A stretch of 64,000 nucleotides of DNA from Globomyces pollinis-pini. Taxonomy: Eukaryota; Chytridiomycota; Chytridiomycetes; Rhizophydiales; Globomycetaceae. This document shows, one piece after another, positions 23,401 to 33,801 of this stretch. A program made the translations under genes and the position numbers. The first letter of the stretch is position 1. Each line of letters begins with the position of its first letter. The DNA is taken from positions 124,001-188,000 of the forward strand of contig MU621091.1 of NCBI GenBank assembly GCA_025399215.1, in the 5' to 3' direction. Under the pieces are notes generated by a model. It did no database searches. It worked only from the letters and a program-made list of their open reading frames with translations, and was not told the origin of the DNA.

Positions 23401-23980
23401 ACTAGTTGGTTTGATTTGTCATTTGAACTCTTTAGAATTGTATCTGGGTCAAAATATCCATCTTCCTTTAACTTTTCTATCCTAATTTTTTCAAGTATAT
23501 CATTGATATCTAACGTCCATTTTCTTAAGATTAGGTTCAATATATTACGTTGTAGAGTTGTTGGTTGGTATTATTCGTAGGTTCTTCTTTTCAAAAACAG
23601 TTATCCAGAATGCCTTTCCCAAAATAGGACTGAAAGAATCCTGGATGATTAAAATCATTTCTAGTTACAGATTTCAATAGCTTATCGAGTAAGCGTCCAG
23701 TTTTCGAGGTATTTTTTGAGATGTAAATTCCAAGGAACAGTAAAGTTTCCAAGTCCTCTCTCTGTTGGTTGGATAAATCTGCAGGTATAATGGATTCACA
23801 ATGCAGAAGATAATCCCAGTCTTTCCAATCGTTCAGTAGTTGATTCTGTAGAGCATTGATTGGATCTTTTACATAAACAAGTCCAGGACTCTTTCCCCAA
23901 ACTGCATTTAATCTGGATCCTACTGATAGGGAATTCAGAGAATGGAATTCTCCAGCGCTTAAAATTGTTGTTAGTGACAT
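20479..23980 (-). CDS. Large alpha-helical repeat protein, possibly Nup188-like nucleoporin
   Basis: Multi-exon gene (seven or more exons joined by introns of about 25-35 nt) encoding roughly 1100 residues of mostly helical, Leu/Ile-rich sequence without membrane segments or known motifs. The N-terminus (from MSLTTILSAGEFHSLNSL, ATG 23978-23980) has a segment DLETLLFLGIYISKN..LLDKLL, then a block like ILNLILRKWTLDI and STSYFSAL, then PPIIQLLCAHSLLG. Their order and spacing recall the N-terminal domain of Nup188 (cysteine/leucine-rich helices, YFSAL, APVLLAWALL). This is a weak profile-like impression, not a secure match, and the protein is shorter than typical Nup188 (about 1650 aa). It could be another HEAT/ARM scaffold. 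SEH1, another nucleoporin, lies at 38612-39729. Confidence 0.4.
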
Positions 23981-24192
23981 GGAGGAAAAACAAAAGCAAG
24001 TCCAATTCTATTCAAATGCATTTCCAAACAGTAATCAATTCTTAAGCTGGGATCAAAATAATTGCTTGTAGCATTGAATGCGCTGGTTGATTAAACTCTT
24101 AATGTGCAATGAGATTTGATGTTCAAGTGTTGAACCAAGAAACTTACAGCAATTTTTATATTAAAACGATGTCACAAAGTTATACAAAGTAG

Positions 24193-25155
24193 TTACTTGG
24201 CGCGACGACGAAGATTGTACCGACTAGTACTAGAGGATGATCCCTGTTCAGGAGTGCCAACATTGTCATTTTCTCTAGTTACGTCTTGCGAAATGGATGG
24301 ACCAACTCGAGATTCCGTTCCAGGTACAACACCTCTTCGACGTCTTCTAAGCCGAGTATCTTGGAGATTTGGGTCAAGTGCTTGATTGTCACTCTTGCCC
24401 TTGCTTGAATCTTGATTGTTTTCAATCAAAGTAGTACCAGAGTCGTCTTCAGAAAGATTTCTTTTTCGTTTGAGAGAATTAGAGCCAGTTGTCCCATCAC
24501 CGTCAAATTCATCACCGTCAAATTCATCATCAGTATCACATTGAGTATCAAGTTGAAGTTGGCGTTCTTTCATCCTCTCTTCCATTTTCAAGTTATATTC
24601 TTCACTATCTGTTGGAATCTAAAAAAAATTAATAAACATTGTACTTACTTCGTAACGACAAGTAGGACAGGTAGAATTATTGTTCAGCCATCCAGCTAAA
24701 CAAGATTCATGGTATAAATGATGGCAAGGCATTCGAATAATTTGTTCAGTATTGACTGATGAATCAACACTACTTTCAACGGTTTTAGCATTTTCAAAAC
24801 AAGTTTTGTTTGGAAATTCGTCTTGACAAATAGCACATAATACATGTTTAAGTCTACGTTTTTCTGATAATACATGAATTCTTTGTAATGATTTAAAAGC
24901 CAAATCGGATGCTTTTTTAGGAGTATCGGAAGCTTGATCATTATTTAAGTCAATCCAACTTTGAATAGCAATAGTAGCTAATTGAGAAGCATTTTGTTGT
25001 ATTAATTCCAAGAAAGCTCTTGCATGACCATCCTGTCTATGTGGTAAAGGTCTCAAACTCCTTTGATTTGAATTTTGATTTAAATTAGGTGGAATGGTGA
25101 ATTGTAAAGTCAATAACAAGTCTTCACCTTCTTCGATTTCATATTCATAGTCCAT
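24193..25155 (-). CDS. RING-H2 E3 ubiquitin ligase
   Basis: Two exons (intron 24619-24648, 30 nt) encode 310 residues. The RING-H2 finger spans about residues 105-165: CAICQDEF, a roughly 30-residue loop, then MPCHHLYHESCLAGWL and CPTC, giving the C-x2-C...C-x-H-x2-H-x2-C-x10-C-x2-C ligand order. The N-terminus is acidic (MDYEYEIEEGEDLLL); the C-terminal third is disordered with Lys/Arg-rich stretches (LKRKRNLSE, RLRRRRRGV, NLRRRAK) that could be nuclear targeting signals. No transmembrane segment. E2-dependent ubiquitin ligase activity is a family inference; the substrate is unknown. The gene is head-to-head with the SET-domain gene; only 26 bp separate the two start codons. Confidence 0.85.
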
Positions 25156-25181
25156 TTTAAAAATGAAAAGGATTCAAAAGA
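25156..25181. promoter_or_regulatory. 26-bp gap between divergent start codons
   Basis: Between the ATG of the RING-H2 gene (minus, 25153-25155) and that of the SET gene (plus, 25182-25184). The bases are almost all A and G/A-rich. 5' UTRs must be minimal or overlap, and core promoter elements probably lie inside the opposing gene. Confidence 0.5.
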
Positions 25182-26930
25182 ATGAAATTTGATGAAAATC
25201 AAGTCAATGGAATTTCTTACCTGATGAGTCACCCAACAAAAAAATTAAAAGTATCCGACAAGGATGATGGACAGAGTCATTCAAAAGTAATGGAAGAGTC
25301 TTGTCATGATTTATTATTCAAATGGTGTCTAGACCAAGGTGCATCAATGGGTCCTTGGATGGTGAATCAACAAAATTCAAATATTCATACTAGAGCAGTT
25401 TATGCAAAGTCTTTTATCCCAAAAAATACTCAAATGTGCTTCATTCCATCAAATATTTTATTATCAGAATCTGTTGCAATGAACTCTGATATTGGAAAGT
25501 TAATTGTTGATCACGTAAAGACCAATCAAATTCATACCATTTTAGCTCATGATAAATATCCTCATGCATTAGAAATGGTATGTATGGTGGTATTCATTGT
25601 TCATGAACATTTTGAAGTCGAAAATTCATTTTGGAGTCCATACTTGAACTCATTACCAACAATTTATAATCTTCCAGTTTGTTGGCCAAAAGATTCAATT
25701 CATCAATTGCTTTCTGGAACTGCTTTAGAATTTATGACTTTGGAAAGATTAAAGTGGATTGAAGAAGTGGTGTCCATCATAAACACCTGTGTAGGACATT
25801 TCTTTAAAAACAATTCTTGGAATTTGGAGAATTTTTTGTGGGCATATGCATCTATAACTTCCAGAGCATTTCCAAATGCGACCAAGAAAAAATCCGAATC
25901 AGACAATTCTAATAATGAAATGGATTGGGTGACTGTATCTGAAATATGTTTATATCCAATGCTGGATATGGTAAATTATAAAATTATTAAACATTCCAGT
26001 TGAACCACAAACGCAATCATAAAATAGAATGGAAAATGAATGATAATGGTGTATCATTTGTTGCACACGAAGATGTACAAATGGGTGATGAAATATTTAA
26101 CAATTATGGTCCAAAAGGCAATGAAGTAATATTTGTATATTAACATACAAGAATTTGCTAGGAAATTATGGATTTGTTTTAGCAGATAACCCAGAAGATT
26201 ACGTAAAGTTAAAAATGAATGTTCATCAGAATGATCCATTATATGATCAGCGGTTTGCTATTTTAAAAAATCATTCCATTTCACAGTTTGTGATGCTGTT
26301 TATTGATGACACCAATTTGTCAGAGAAACTTCTAAATTTAACACAAGTAATGGTTGCAAATGAATATGAAATTGAACAAATTAATCGTAATGGCTTAGAA
26401 GCATTCTCTTCACATAGAAACCGGTTTCAATGTTTGATTATGTTGTACCAGTTAATAGAATCTAAACTTAATGAAAATCTGAAAGGTATGCTTATTCGCT
26501 GTTTCTGCACTTCTTGCTATAGTCTCCACATTTTTGAAGATATGATGTTAATTATATAGGAAAGAAGAAGATGTTGAAATTTAAAGAAAGAAATGATCAT
26601 TTTGAATTAGCTAAAGTTTATCGAGAAGGTCAAGAAAATATACTTAACCATTACTTGACTATGATTTTAAAAGACTTGGACACCAAATTCCACCTAAATG
26701 AAAAATCCCATGGCCAATATTTAGTTATTGGTCATCCTCTGAACGATTCAAAATTTTATACCGAACTAATGAAAATGTATGACGCTATTCCAGACGAAAT
26801 GGATGAAGATACAATGTTAACTTTGACGATGGTGCACGAAAGGTTTTCAAAAACATCAAAATGGGCGAGTCAATTACAGGAAAGCGCAATGCGTTTTACC
26901 GATACTGAAGTCCAGAAAGTGCTAGGGTAA
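25182..26930 (+). CDS. SET-domain protein methyltransferase of the LSMT/SETD3/SETD6 class
   Basis: Three short introns and one longer intron split this gene. The SET core is split into an N-terminal piece (FKWCLDQGASMGPW, RAVYAKSFIPKNTQMCFIP), a long helical insert, then LYPMLDM joined across a 29-nt intron to LNHKRNH. EIFNNYGPKGNE follows, joined across a 26-nt intron to NLLGNYGFVL. The NYGxKxNExLLxxYGF motif with the insert inside SET defines the Rubisco-LSMT/SETD class, which methylates lysine (or histidine in SETD3) in non-histone proteins. A further intron of 74 nt (26486-26559), more than twice the local norm, precedes the C-terminal helical substrate-binding region. The substrate is unknown. 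The start at 25182 has the first in-frame ATG. Confidence 0.85.
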
Positions 26931-27015
26931 AAAACAGAGTTTTTCTCATCCTTAGCAATGATATAGAGGAATTCGACGCACTATATAATGAGCTTTTTGA
27001 GCCTCTATTTCTACA

Positions 27016-27201
27016 TTATGCAAAGCAATTACCGTCAGCAAAGTTCAATAAATCTACAATTTCATGGGCCACTTGTCTTCTACAGGTGGCTGGAACCACC
27101 GTTCCCTCCAAATTGGGCCCTTTGACTTTGTCAACTTCTGGAGAAAATGAAGTGTATGGAATTGTAATTGGTTGATATTCTATTTTATTTGATTGATTCA
27201 T
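27016..27201 (-). CDS. Small hypothetical protein (61 aa) or terminal exon
   Basis: Short ORF starting MNQSNKIEYQPITIP and ending VDLLNFADGNCFA. A TTGTTACAG sits immediately before the ATG on the coding strand, so this may be the last exon of a gene whose first exon lies between 27202 and 27350. I do not recognise the sequence. No membrane segment or signal peptide. The neighbours are the SET gene (same side, convergent) and permease C. Confidence 0.35.
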   Translation of the reverse strand: MNQSNKIEYQPITIPYTSFSPEVDKVKGPNLEGTVVPATCRRQVAHEIVDLLNFADGNCFA

Positions 27202-27559
27202 CTGTAACAAATAATACATTATTTACACAAGAAAGATCATACGACTAAATTTTGAGTACAGAGATACTTGACCCTAAGACAATTGTACAGATATAATTGA
27301 CCTTTTAATTCATTGTGGTTAATGCTTTCAGAGAATGGACACGTAGATTAAGCTATGGAAATTGAAAGATGATGATGTTGTTGGTGTTCCATTACCAATC
27401 GCGATGGCGATTCAACCCAAAAAATCAATATCCTGTATATTTTATTCTAGAATGGATCCTTTATTTGTTAGTCTCAACTGGGTCGCAAAAGAACGAATTT
27501 GAAGTGGCAGCAGGACCTTGTTTCAAATAGGGAACGATACACTTTTACTATTGAATTGA
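27202..27559. other. Intergenic stretch upstream of permease C
   Basis: No confident gene. Contains a near-perfect inverted repeat AATCGC-GATG-GCGATT around 27399-27414, otherwise unremarkable A/T-rich sequence. Confidence 0.4.
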
Positions 27560-29678
27560 ATGTCTACAGGAAGAGGCAATTTAAGTAGGGGAAATACAAT
27601 CAATAATGTATGATTAAATATTGAAAGTAACGATGATAGTTATTGTCCAAGAAGGTAGTTGGGAAACTTGGTGCTTTATGTCTACTCTTTAATGCAGCAA
27701 CTGGTCCTGGATTACCATTTGCCCCTCAAGCATTTCAAAATCCAGGTTATGTGTTTAGTTCTTGGTGTTATGTCATCTTTATGTTTGTCTCTGGATTTTC
27801 TATTCTATTGACAATCGAAAGTATTCAAGCTATTCCTGGGAATAAACATTTTCAAGGAAATGTTGAATATGCGACCATGATAAATTTCTATTTTGGTTCA
27901 ACTGCTCATATTGTGGGTCAAATCTTTCTTTATGGATGCTTACAATCAAATTCAATTCAAGGAATTGTCTTGTCTGCTCAAGCTATCGATAAATTATTAA
28001 TTGATATATTTGGAAAAACTTGTGGTTTGGTTTTATCTGGAAGTGCTACTGGTTGGCAATGTGTCAGATCTGCTGGATCCGCGCCATCTCCTTTTGGTAA
28101 TGACTGGGTGCTAGGAACTACAGGACTCTTTGTAATTGTTTAAATTAATGTTTTTAGGCTGTTCTGGTCATGATTGTTCCTCTTGGTTTATCAAATTTAG
28201 ATGATAATTTATGGGTACAGTACGTTGCTTTTGCATTTTCTTTGATGATGGTGGCAGAATGGGATACATCTTCGGCACTCAATGGTTTTGCTGCGGATAG
28301 AGTTAGAGCTTTAGGTGGTGCTACTTTTAACTCTTACCAACAAGTTGTTGGTACTGTTATGTTAAATTTTGCAATTACAACAATTGTACCTTCTTGGATC
28401 AACATCAAAAATAAGAATGTTAATGTACAGAAAACGGTATGGGGATGTATGCTTTTCATTGGACTTGCTTATATCTCCACTGGGGTTATATGTAAGCGTG
28501 TATATCTAACTTAATTAGTGGGATTGGGTTTTGATAAAGTGGATGCTAATGTATTGCATACATTACTATCTGGCGTTAAAACGCAATGGTTGGTCCCATT
28601 GACCAAAGTGACAGTTTATGGTTTTGCGTTCATTTTCCTTATACCTTCTGTACCAGTCAATTTAATTATATCGTATCAAAATCTAGTTCAAAACAATTTA
28701 ACCAATCAATGTAAGAGTTTGATTGTTAATTACTGTTTAGGGGTTGGTATGATCTTATCTTACGTAGTACCACTTGCTTGTTCCATTCCACTACTGACTG
28801 GAGATAAAATGCAAGCATTTCAAAATTGGACAAGTTTGATATTTGTTTCAACATCAAACTTTATCATTCCTGTTCTAATTTATTTTCAATGTATTGAATT
28901 TAGAAGAAATTATAATGAAAAACAAGAATTAAACACAAAACAGTACTATCTATTGAAAATCATCCATTCGAATTCCAAATCAATGGTTAAGCAATTAAAC
29001 AAGCGTGAAGAATCCGACAAAATGGCCACACCTTTCCTGACTACACCTGAAAATTCCCTCCAATCCGTTCGACGAGCTCATACAACAACTTTATTCAACA
29101 AAAAAATTGATTTCATATCAAGAAAAACTGATTGGATTCAAGAGGATGAAACCACTAAAGTTGAAAGACCGTTCTGGATGATAGATGATGTACCAGATCC
29201 TGATGTTGAACCTTATGAAATTGAAATAGATGAGGACCAATCTTTCTTTGGATTTGGTAGACAGAAGGCTCATCTTGCAGAGGTTGGTCAAACTCGTGCC
29301 AAAACAGATCCAGGTGGTTTGCCTTTATCTGAAACAGAATCCCCAACATCAATCCCAATGACTAGAATTAATACTACAAATGGTATCTTTGCCAAAGATT
29401 ATGAAGAAGTATCGCTATCTAGTCCGTCGGATATGAAACGAATGTCTTCTGGATCAAGTGAGCACTCATTGGATGATATAAATGAAGATAAAGACATTGT
29501 ACGATCGCAAAAAACATTAAAGGTGAATCCACAATTCAAAACCCCGGTATTTCATAGTATACCTCGATGGATTGCGAAATTTGGAGTTCGAGGGTATCAT
29601 ATGGCATGGACAGTCTTAATCTTGACTTCAATAGTATCTATTACGAATATTGTGTGTAATATTATTAGCCCTCCTTAG
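27560..29678 (+). CDS. AAAP-type amino-acid permease, paralogue C
   Basis: Third and best-preserved permease. Exon 1 (27560-27607) encodes a 16-residue N-terminus (MSTGRGNLSRGNTINN). A 32-nt intron (27608-27639) joins it to LLSKKVVGKLGALC. Further introns are 28132-28157 and 28492-28518. The core has about eleven hydrophobic segments with TGPGLPFAPQAF, IQAIPGNKHFQGNVEYA, FGKTCGLVLSG, SALNGFAADRVRALGG and VPSWINIKNKNVNVQ. A roughly 250-residue hydrophilic, Ser/Thr-rich tail with phosphorylation-like sites follows, ending in FHSIPRWIAKFG and a terminal hydrophobic helix. The tail may carry regulatory or trafficking signals. Substrate unassigned. Confidence 0.82.
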
Positions 29679-29739
29679 ATTTAATATAATCATGATATTA
29701 GAGTAATACGGATTAGTTATAGATTTATCGCTTTATTGA

Positions 29740-30376
29740 CTATATTTTGTTACTACCAAAGACCACAAGTGTACTTAAAAGAAGGATACCTGAGCAAAGG
29801 AAAGAGAAGACCCCAAACTGATTCCAAACCATACCAAATTTAACAAACCCAACAAACCAACTATCAGTAGTATACAAATGAAGCCAAGTGATCAACCAAA
29901 CTCCTACAATAGCAAAGATAGTAAAAGTTCCATGAAGAGTCCAAAACAATTTCGAAGCGAGATGATAGGTATTGAACACGATCAATGCACCAAAACCTTG
30001 TAAAATGACAATGGTTGAGATTAAAGCACCATAATAACCGTGGTTTGTAGTAAAATGTTCCGAGAGACTATTCTCTTTTACTTGATAAATAACTAAAGAT
30101 CAAATGAGAAGGTTGATTACTTGAAAATCCAATCAAGATCAAAACCGTTGACAATACCATAAAGATTTGATGTCGATTAACTCGAATCTTGAACTTTTCT
30201 AATTTGTTTTTCTCATGCTTTAAACTATACGATAAAATTCCTTCACAAATGGTTGACCATGCCAATATCATACATAACGGATGTAAGGAGAACAAAGAAA
30301 TAGGTTTCTGCAAAATACTGATGGTGATGATACAGACATAAATCAGATTACTGAGTCGAATCAACGTTGCTATCAT
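29740..30376 (-). CDS. Cytochrome b561-domain membrane protein
   Basis: Two exons (intron 30093-30120, 28 nt) encode 202 residues with six hydrophobic segments. Segment 2 has the HP-(x)n pattern (SLHPLCMILAWSTICEGIL), followed by a basic loop with KHEKNK and then NRHQIFMVLSTVLILIGF. The second half has HFTTNHGYYGALIS and LHGTFTIFAIVG. The histidines in transmembrane helices 2 to 5 fit the heme-ligating pattern of the b561/CYB561D family of ascorbate-linked transmembrane electron carriers. No N-terminal DOMON domain is seen. Role in iron or ascorbate redox is a family inference. Head-to-head with the epimerase gene. Confidence 0.75.
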
Positions 30377-30618
30377 GATTCTTTAGCTAAACTTTTTTTT
30401 TTAAATTCATTGAAATGACTATGGATAAGATGTCTTTGACAAACATAAAATTCTTACCAACTATTGACTGTTCTAAATGATAACTGGACAATAGTTCATT
30501 CATTAGTCTGTTTGCACATAGTGATAGGACTCAATAAAACGCGAAATTGACATCATATTTTTTCCACAATCTACACCCTTTATCAAATCAAATTTCAATT
30601 GAGGAAATAAGAGGAATC

Positions 30619-32025
30619 ATGTCAAAACCAAATGTATTAGTACTAGGAGGTGTAGGATTTATTGGAAGAAACTTTGTGCAATATTTGATTCAGAATGATT
30701 TAGTGGGTCATATTCGAGTGGTTGATAAAGTCTTACCAGCGACTGCTTACTTGACTGCAGACCAAAAAGCTATCTTTACCGATCCTAAAGTCGAATTTAA
30801 GCAAGCCAACTTGGTGAATGCTGGTAACTTTACAAGGGTTTCTTAACTGGTATTCTTTAGCTTCAACCGAAAAAGCATTTACTCGAGATGATGGAAGTCA
30901 ATTCGATTATGTTTTTAATTTAGCTGCCGAAACAAAATATGGTCAAGCTGAACAAGTAACTATCACCAATATTTATTGAATTCAGGTGTATGAAGAAAAG
31001 GTCTATCAACTCTCATTGACTGTTGCTAAAGAAGCTGCTAAACGAAAAGTCAAGGTTTTCGTTGAAGTTAGTACTGCTCAAGTTTACGAAGCTGGAAAAG
31101 TATTTGCTTTACTTGTATTTATTTTAGAAACCAACAGCAGAAGATGGAAAATTGAAACCATGGACTTCAGTAGCAAAGTTTAAACATAAAGCTGAGGATG
31201 AATTATTAAAAATTCCTGGGTAAGAATTAAAAAACATCTAAAAGGTCAGATTGAATCTCATCATTGTCCGTCCAGCTACTGTTTACGGTCCATCGGATAC
31301 CTTAGGACTTAGTAATCGATATATACTAACAGTAAGCTCCTCGACTGATAACTGGTGCTGTTTATCGCCACTTGAAGGAAGAATTGAAATTCTTATGGAC
31401 TAAAGATTTGAAACTGAATACAGTGCATGTATTGGATGTGGTAAATTGACTAACGATCAGTAACAGTAGTCCCGCGCATTATGGCACGTTGCTGCATCGC
31501 AGACTGAAAAGGGTGGTCGTTCCGGACCTATTACTCCTGGTGAAATCTATAACGTTTGTGACCATGGAGAGACGGGTAATATCTACTTGATCATTAATGA
31601 GTATTAGATCAAGGAACTATCAACAATTTTATTGGATCCATATTCGGAATTGAAACTGGATTTCAAGGAACAATGATATCTCAATTTGCCAAAGTAAAGT
31701 CGAAAAAATTATTTACCAAATATAGTTGAATTTGGAATCTATTACAGAAGAGGCCAATGATAAACATCTTCAACCATGGTCTGAACTCTGCAAAGCTGGT
31801 GATATTCAAAACACTCCGTTAACACCTTACCTTGATCGTGAATTGTTGAAAGATAATGCATTGTCGGTGGATGGAACTAAAGTAAAATCATTTGTACTAA
31901 TATCTTAGATTGAAAAAACTCTTGGATTCACATATACGCATCCTCAAGTGACTGAAGCATTATTGAAGCAAGTGATTGATGAATTTGTTGCCAACAAACT
32001 CTGGCCAAATGGTACCACAAAATAA
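30619..32025 (+). CDS. NAD(P)-dependent epimerase/dehydratase (extended SDR)
   Basis: A heavily split gene (about nine short introns) encoding roughly 370 residues. The Rossmann N-terminus is VLVLGGVGFIGRNFVQYL (GxxGxxG), followed by RVVDKVLPATAYL. Catalytic residues fit the extended SDR pattern: EVSTAQVYEAGK supplies Ser and the YxxxK pair. Further pieces are VFNLAAETKYGQ, LIIVRPATVYGP and GEIYNVCDHGET. The C-terminus ends LWPNGTTK. Several frames change at each junction, which is explained by the introns and not by decay. The family acts on nucleotide sugars or related substrates; the exact substrate cannot be assigned. Confidence 0.8.
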
Positions 32026-32158
32026 ACTCCATCCGTATTGCTTTTACATTGTGTCTATTGTCTAATATTCAAATGAGATTCTCTTTTGCTCTGTGTCTTT
32101 TTCAAGTCAATTGAAGAATTCATTTGGGATGATGAGATATAAAGTTGATCAAGTTTAT

Positions 32159-33495
32159 TTATTTGTCCTCAGAATCATTATAGGACAAATTTTCCAATGA
32201 GTTACCAGTATGTATAGTTACATAAGCATCCGTACCATAGCCGTACATTGAAAAGAGCGACATTGAACCTCCCCAGTAGTTTGCATACACACGCGACATA
32301 GGTAATCCAATACCCATAGTCGAAGTTAAAGGCACAAGTTCTTCAACTTTCCCAAGCAACTCGGTTTGATTATCTAGATCAGAGGGTGGATCATTTTTAA
32401 CAAAATTCCATAGAGTATCAAATGTATCTTTGTCTATTCCACCACCTAACTTGATCAAATTATTTCAGTATACCTTGATCCGAAACTCTAAACATGACTT
32501 GGTTATCACCAACACCGATGGTTATTCGAATTGGCGGGAGTTCTGAAAGACTTGGATCCAACAAATGGGTTTTAGCAGTAAATCTCATACTATTCTTGAT
32601 CAATTCAAATAGAATGTATTCAATATGAGCAGGTATGTAAGTGAATTTTGCATGAGTATGACCGTCAAGAATTAATTCAGGAGGTGCAGTGAGAAAAGCA
32701 TCCGTAAATAATTTTCCAGCCAATTTGTAACATTTTTGGACTGCTTCGTTTGCTTTACATTCCGAATGAACTACACCAATCATCAAATTGGAATGTTTTT
32801 TCTTTTCAAATGATTTTGTAATGGCAATATGTTGTTCAGCTAAAACTCTTCTACTTATTCTAGATTGTAGTGTTTCATTCATGAATTTGTTGCACTCTTG
32901 AGCATTCATATGTACTTGAGATTCCTGCATTCCCTTGACGAGATGAGGGATAACTACAGCATGGGTATTCAACATTTTTTGGACAATTTCACAGAAAGCC
33001 TTTTAAAATCAGTTAGGATATTTTATACTTTGTTTTGTTCCAAATCTGTGATTGGATTTACAGATATAAACGTTTCAAAGGCTTCCCAATACAGTTTATA
33101 GACCTTTTCAATCTAAAATCAATGAGAATTTGTGAAGTATACATGAGGATTAGTACCAGTGACAAAAGGCAGTTGTTGAAACATTCTACAAGTGAGATTT
33201 TAATTTAATACCTTATGCGATGTGCAATACGAATTGGTAATTCCTCTCGTATATAATTAGCTCATAGTTAGATATGATAACAAGTACCAGACTTTAATAA
33301 TTTTTCTTCTGATTGCGAAGCAGTTCTTCCAAATAGAGTTAATTGCCTTAAAGTGACAGAATTTGGTTCTTTGTTTGCATATTTCTCTAAGATTCTATTC
33401 TGATAAAAATCCACCTTGAATGTTCTCTTTGAATCCAACATCTGAGGTTGTTTTTGTATGCATATCTTCAATAATCTGTTGTTTTTCTGGTACAT
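32159..33495 (-). CDS. Mitochondrial PDK/BCKDK-type protein kinase
   Basis: GHKL-fold kinase of the mitochondrial family that phosphorylates the E1 component of pyruvate or branched-chain 2-oxoacid dehydrogenase. The N-terminal four-helix domain contains SRISRRVLAEQHIAI. The ATPase half shows the N-box ELIKNSMR, the G1 motif SDQG (completed across an intron near 32461) and the G2 motif GIGLPMSRVYANYWGG. The AEQHIA form is nearer to fungal Pkp/BCKDK types than to animal PDK isoforms, but I cannot decide the substrate. The N-terminus (MYQKNNRLLKICIQ) is short and basic, in keeping with mitochondrial import. The 37-bp minisatellite starts 122 bp upstream of its start codon, so it sits in the likely promoter. 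Confidence 0.85.
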
Positions 33496-33616
33496 TTTAA
33501 TGCTGATAAATGAGGTTGATTTCTTTATCTTTTTTCATCTTTTTCATCTTTTTCCTGATCAAAGACTCATTAGATTCATCAACATGCTCTTCTTGTCCAT
33601 AAAAATAAAAAACAAT

Positions 33617-33801
33617 TGCATTGAGTTTATTACAGTAATGAACGATATGAATTTGCATTGAGTTTATTACAGTAATGAACGATATGAATTTGCATTGAGT
33701 TTATTACAGTAATGAACGATATGAATTTGCAGTGAGTTTATTACAGTAATGAACGATATGAATTTGCATTGAGTTTATTACAGTAATGAACGATACGAAT
33801 T
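33617..33801. repeat. 37-bp minisatellite, five tandem copies
   Basis: Five near-perfect head-to-tail copies of a 37-bp unit starting TGCATTGAGTTTATTACAGT at 33617, 33654, 33691, 33728 and 33765, with only single-base differences (copy 4 has an A-to-G type change at TGCAGTG; copy 5 has GATACG). The last two bases overlap the stop codon of the RasGEF gene (33800-33802). Confidence 0.95.

Noticed and set aside
30840..31915. Frequent frame changes in the epimerase gene suggesting a pseudogene
   Set aside because: Each change coincides with a 22-30-nt GT-AG intron that restores family motifs, so the gene appears intact.
33617..33801. Possible CRISPR-like array because of regular spacing
   Set aside because: Copies are contiguous with no unique spacers, so it is a minisatellite; CRISPR arrays are also not expected in a eukaryotic nuclear genome.
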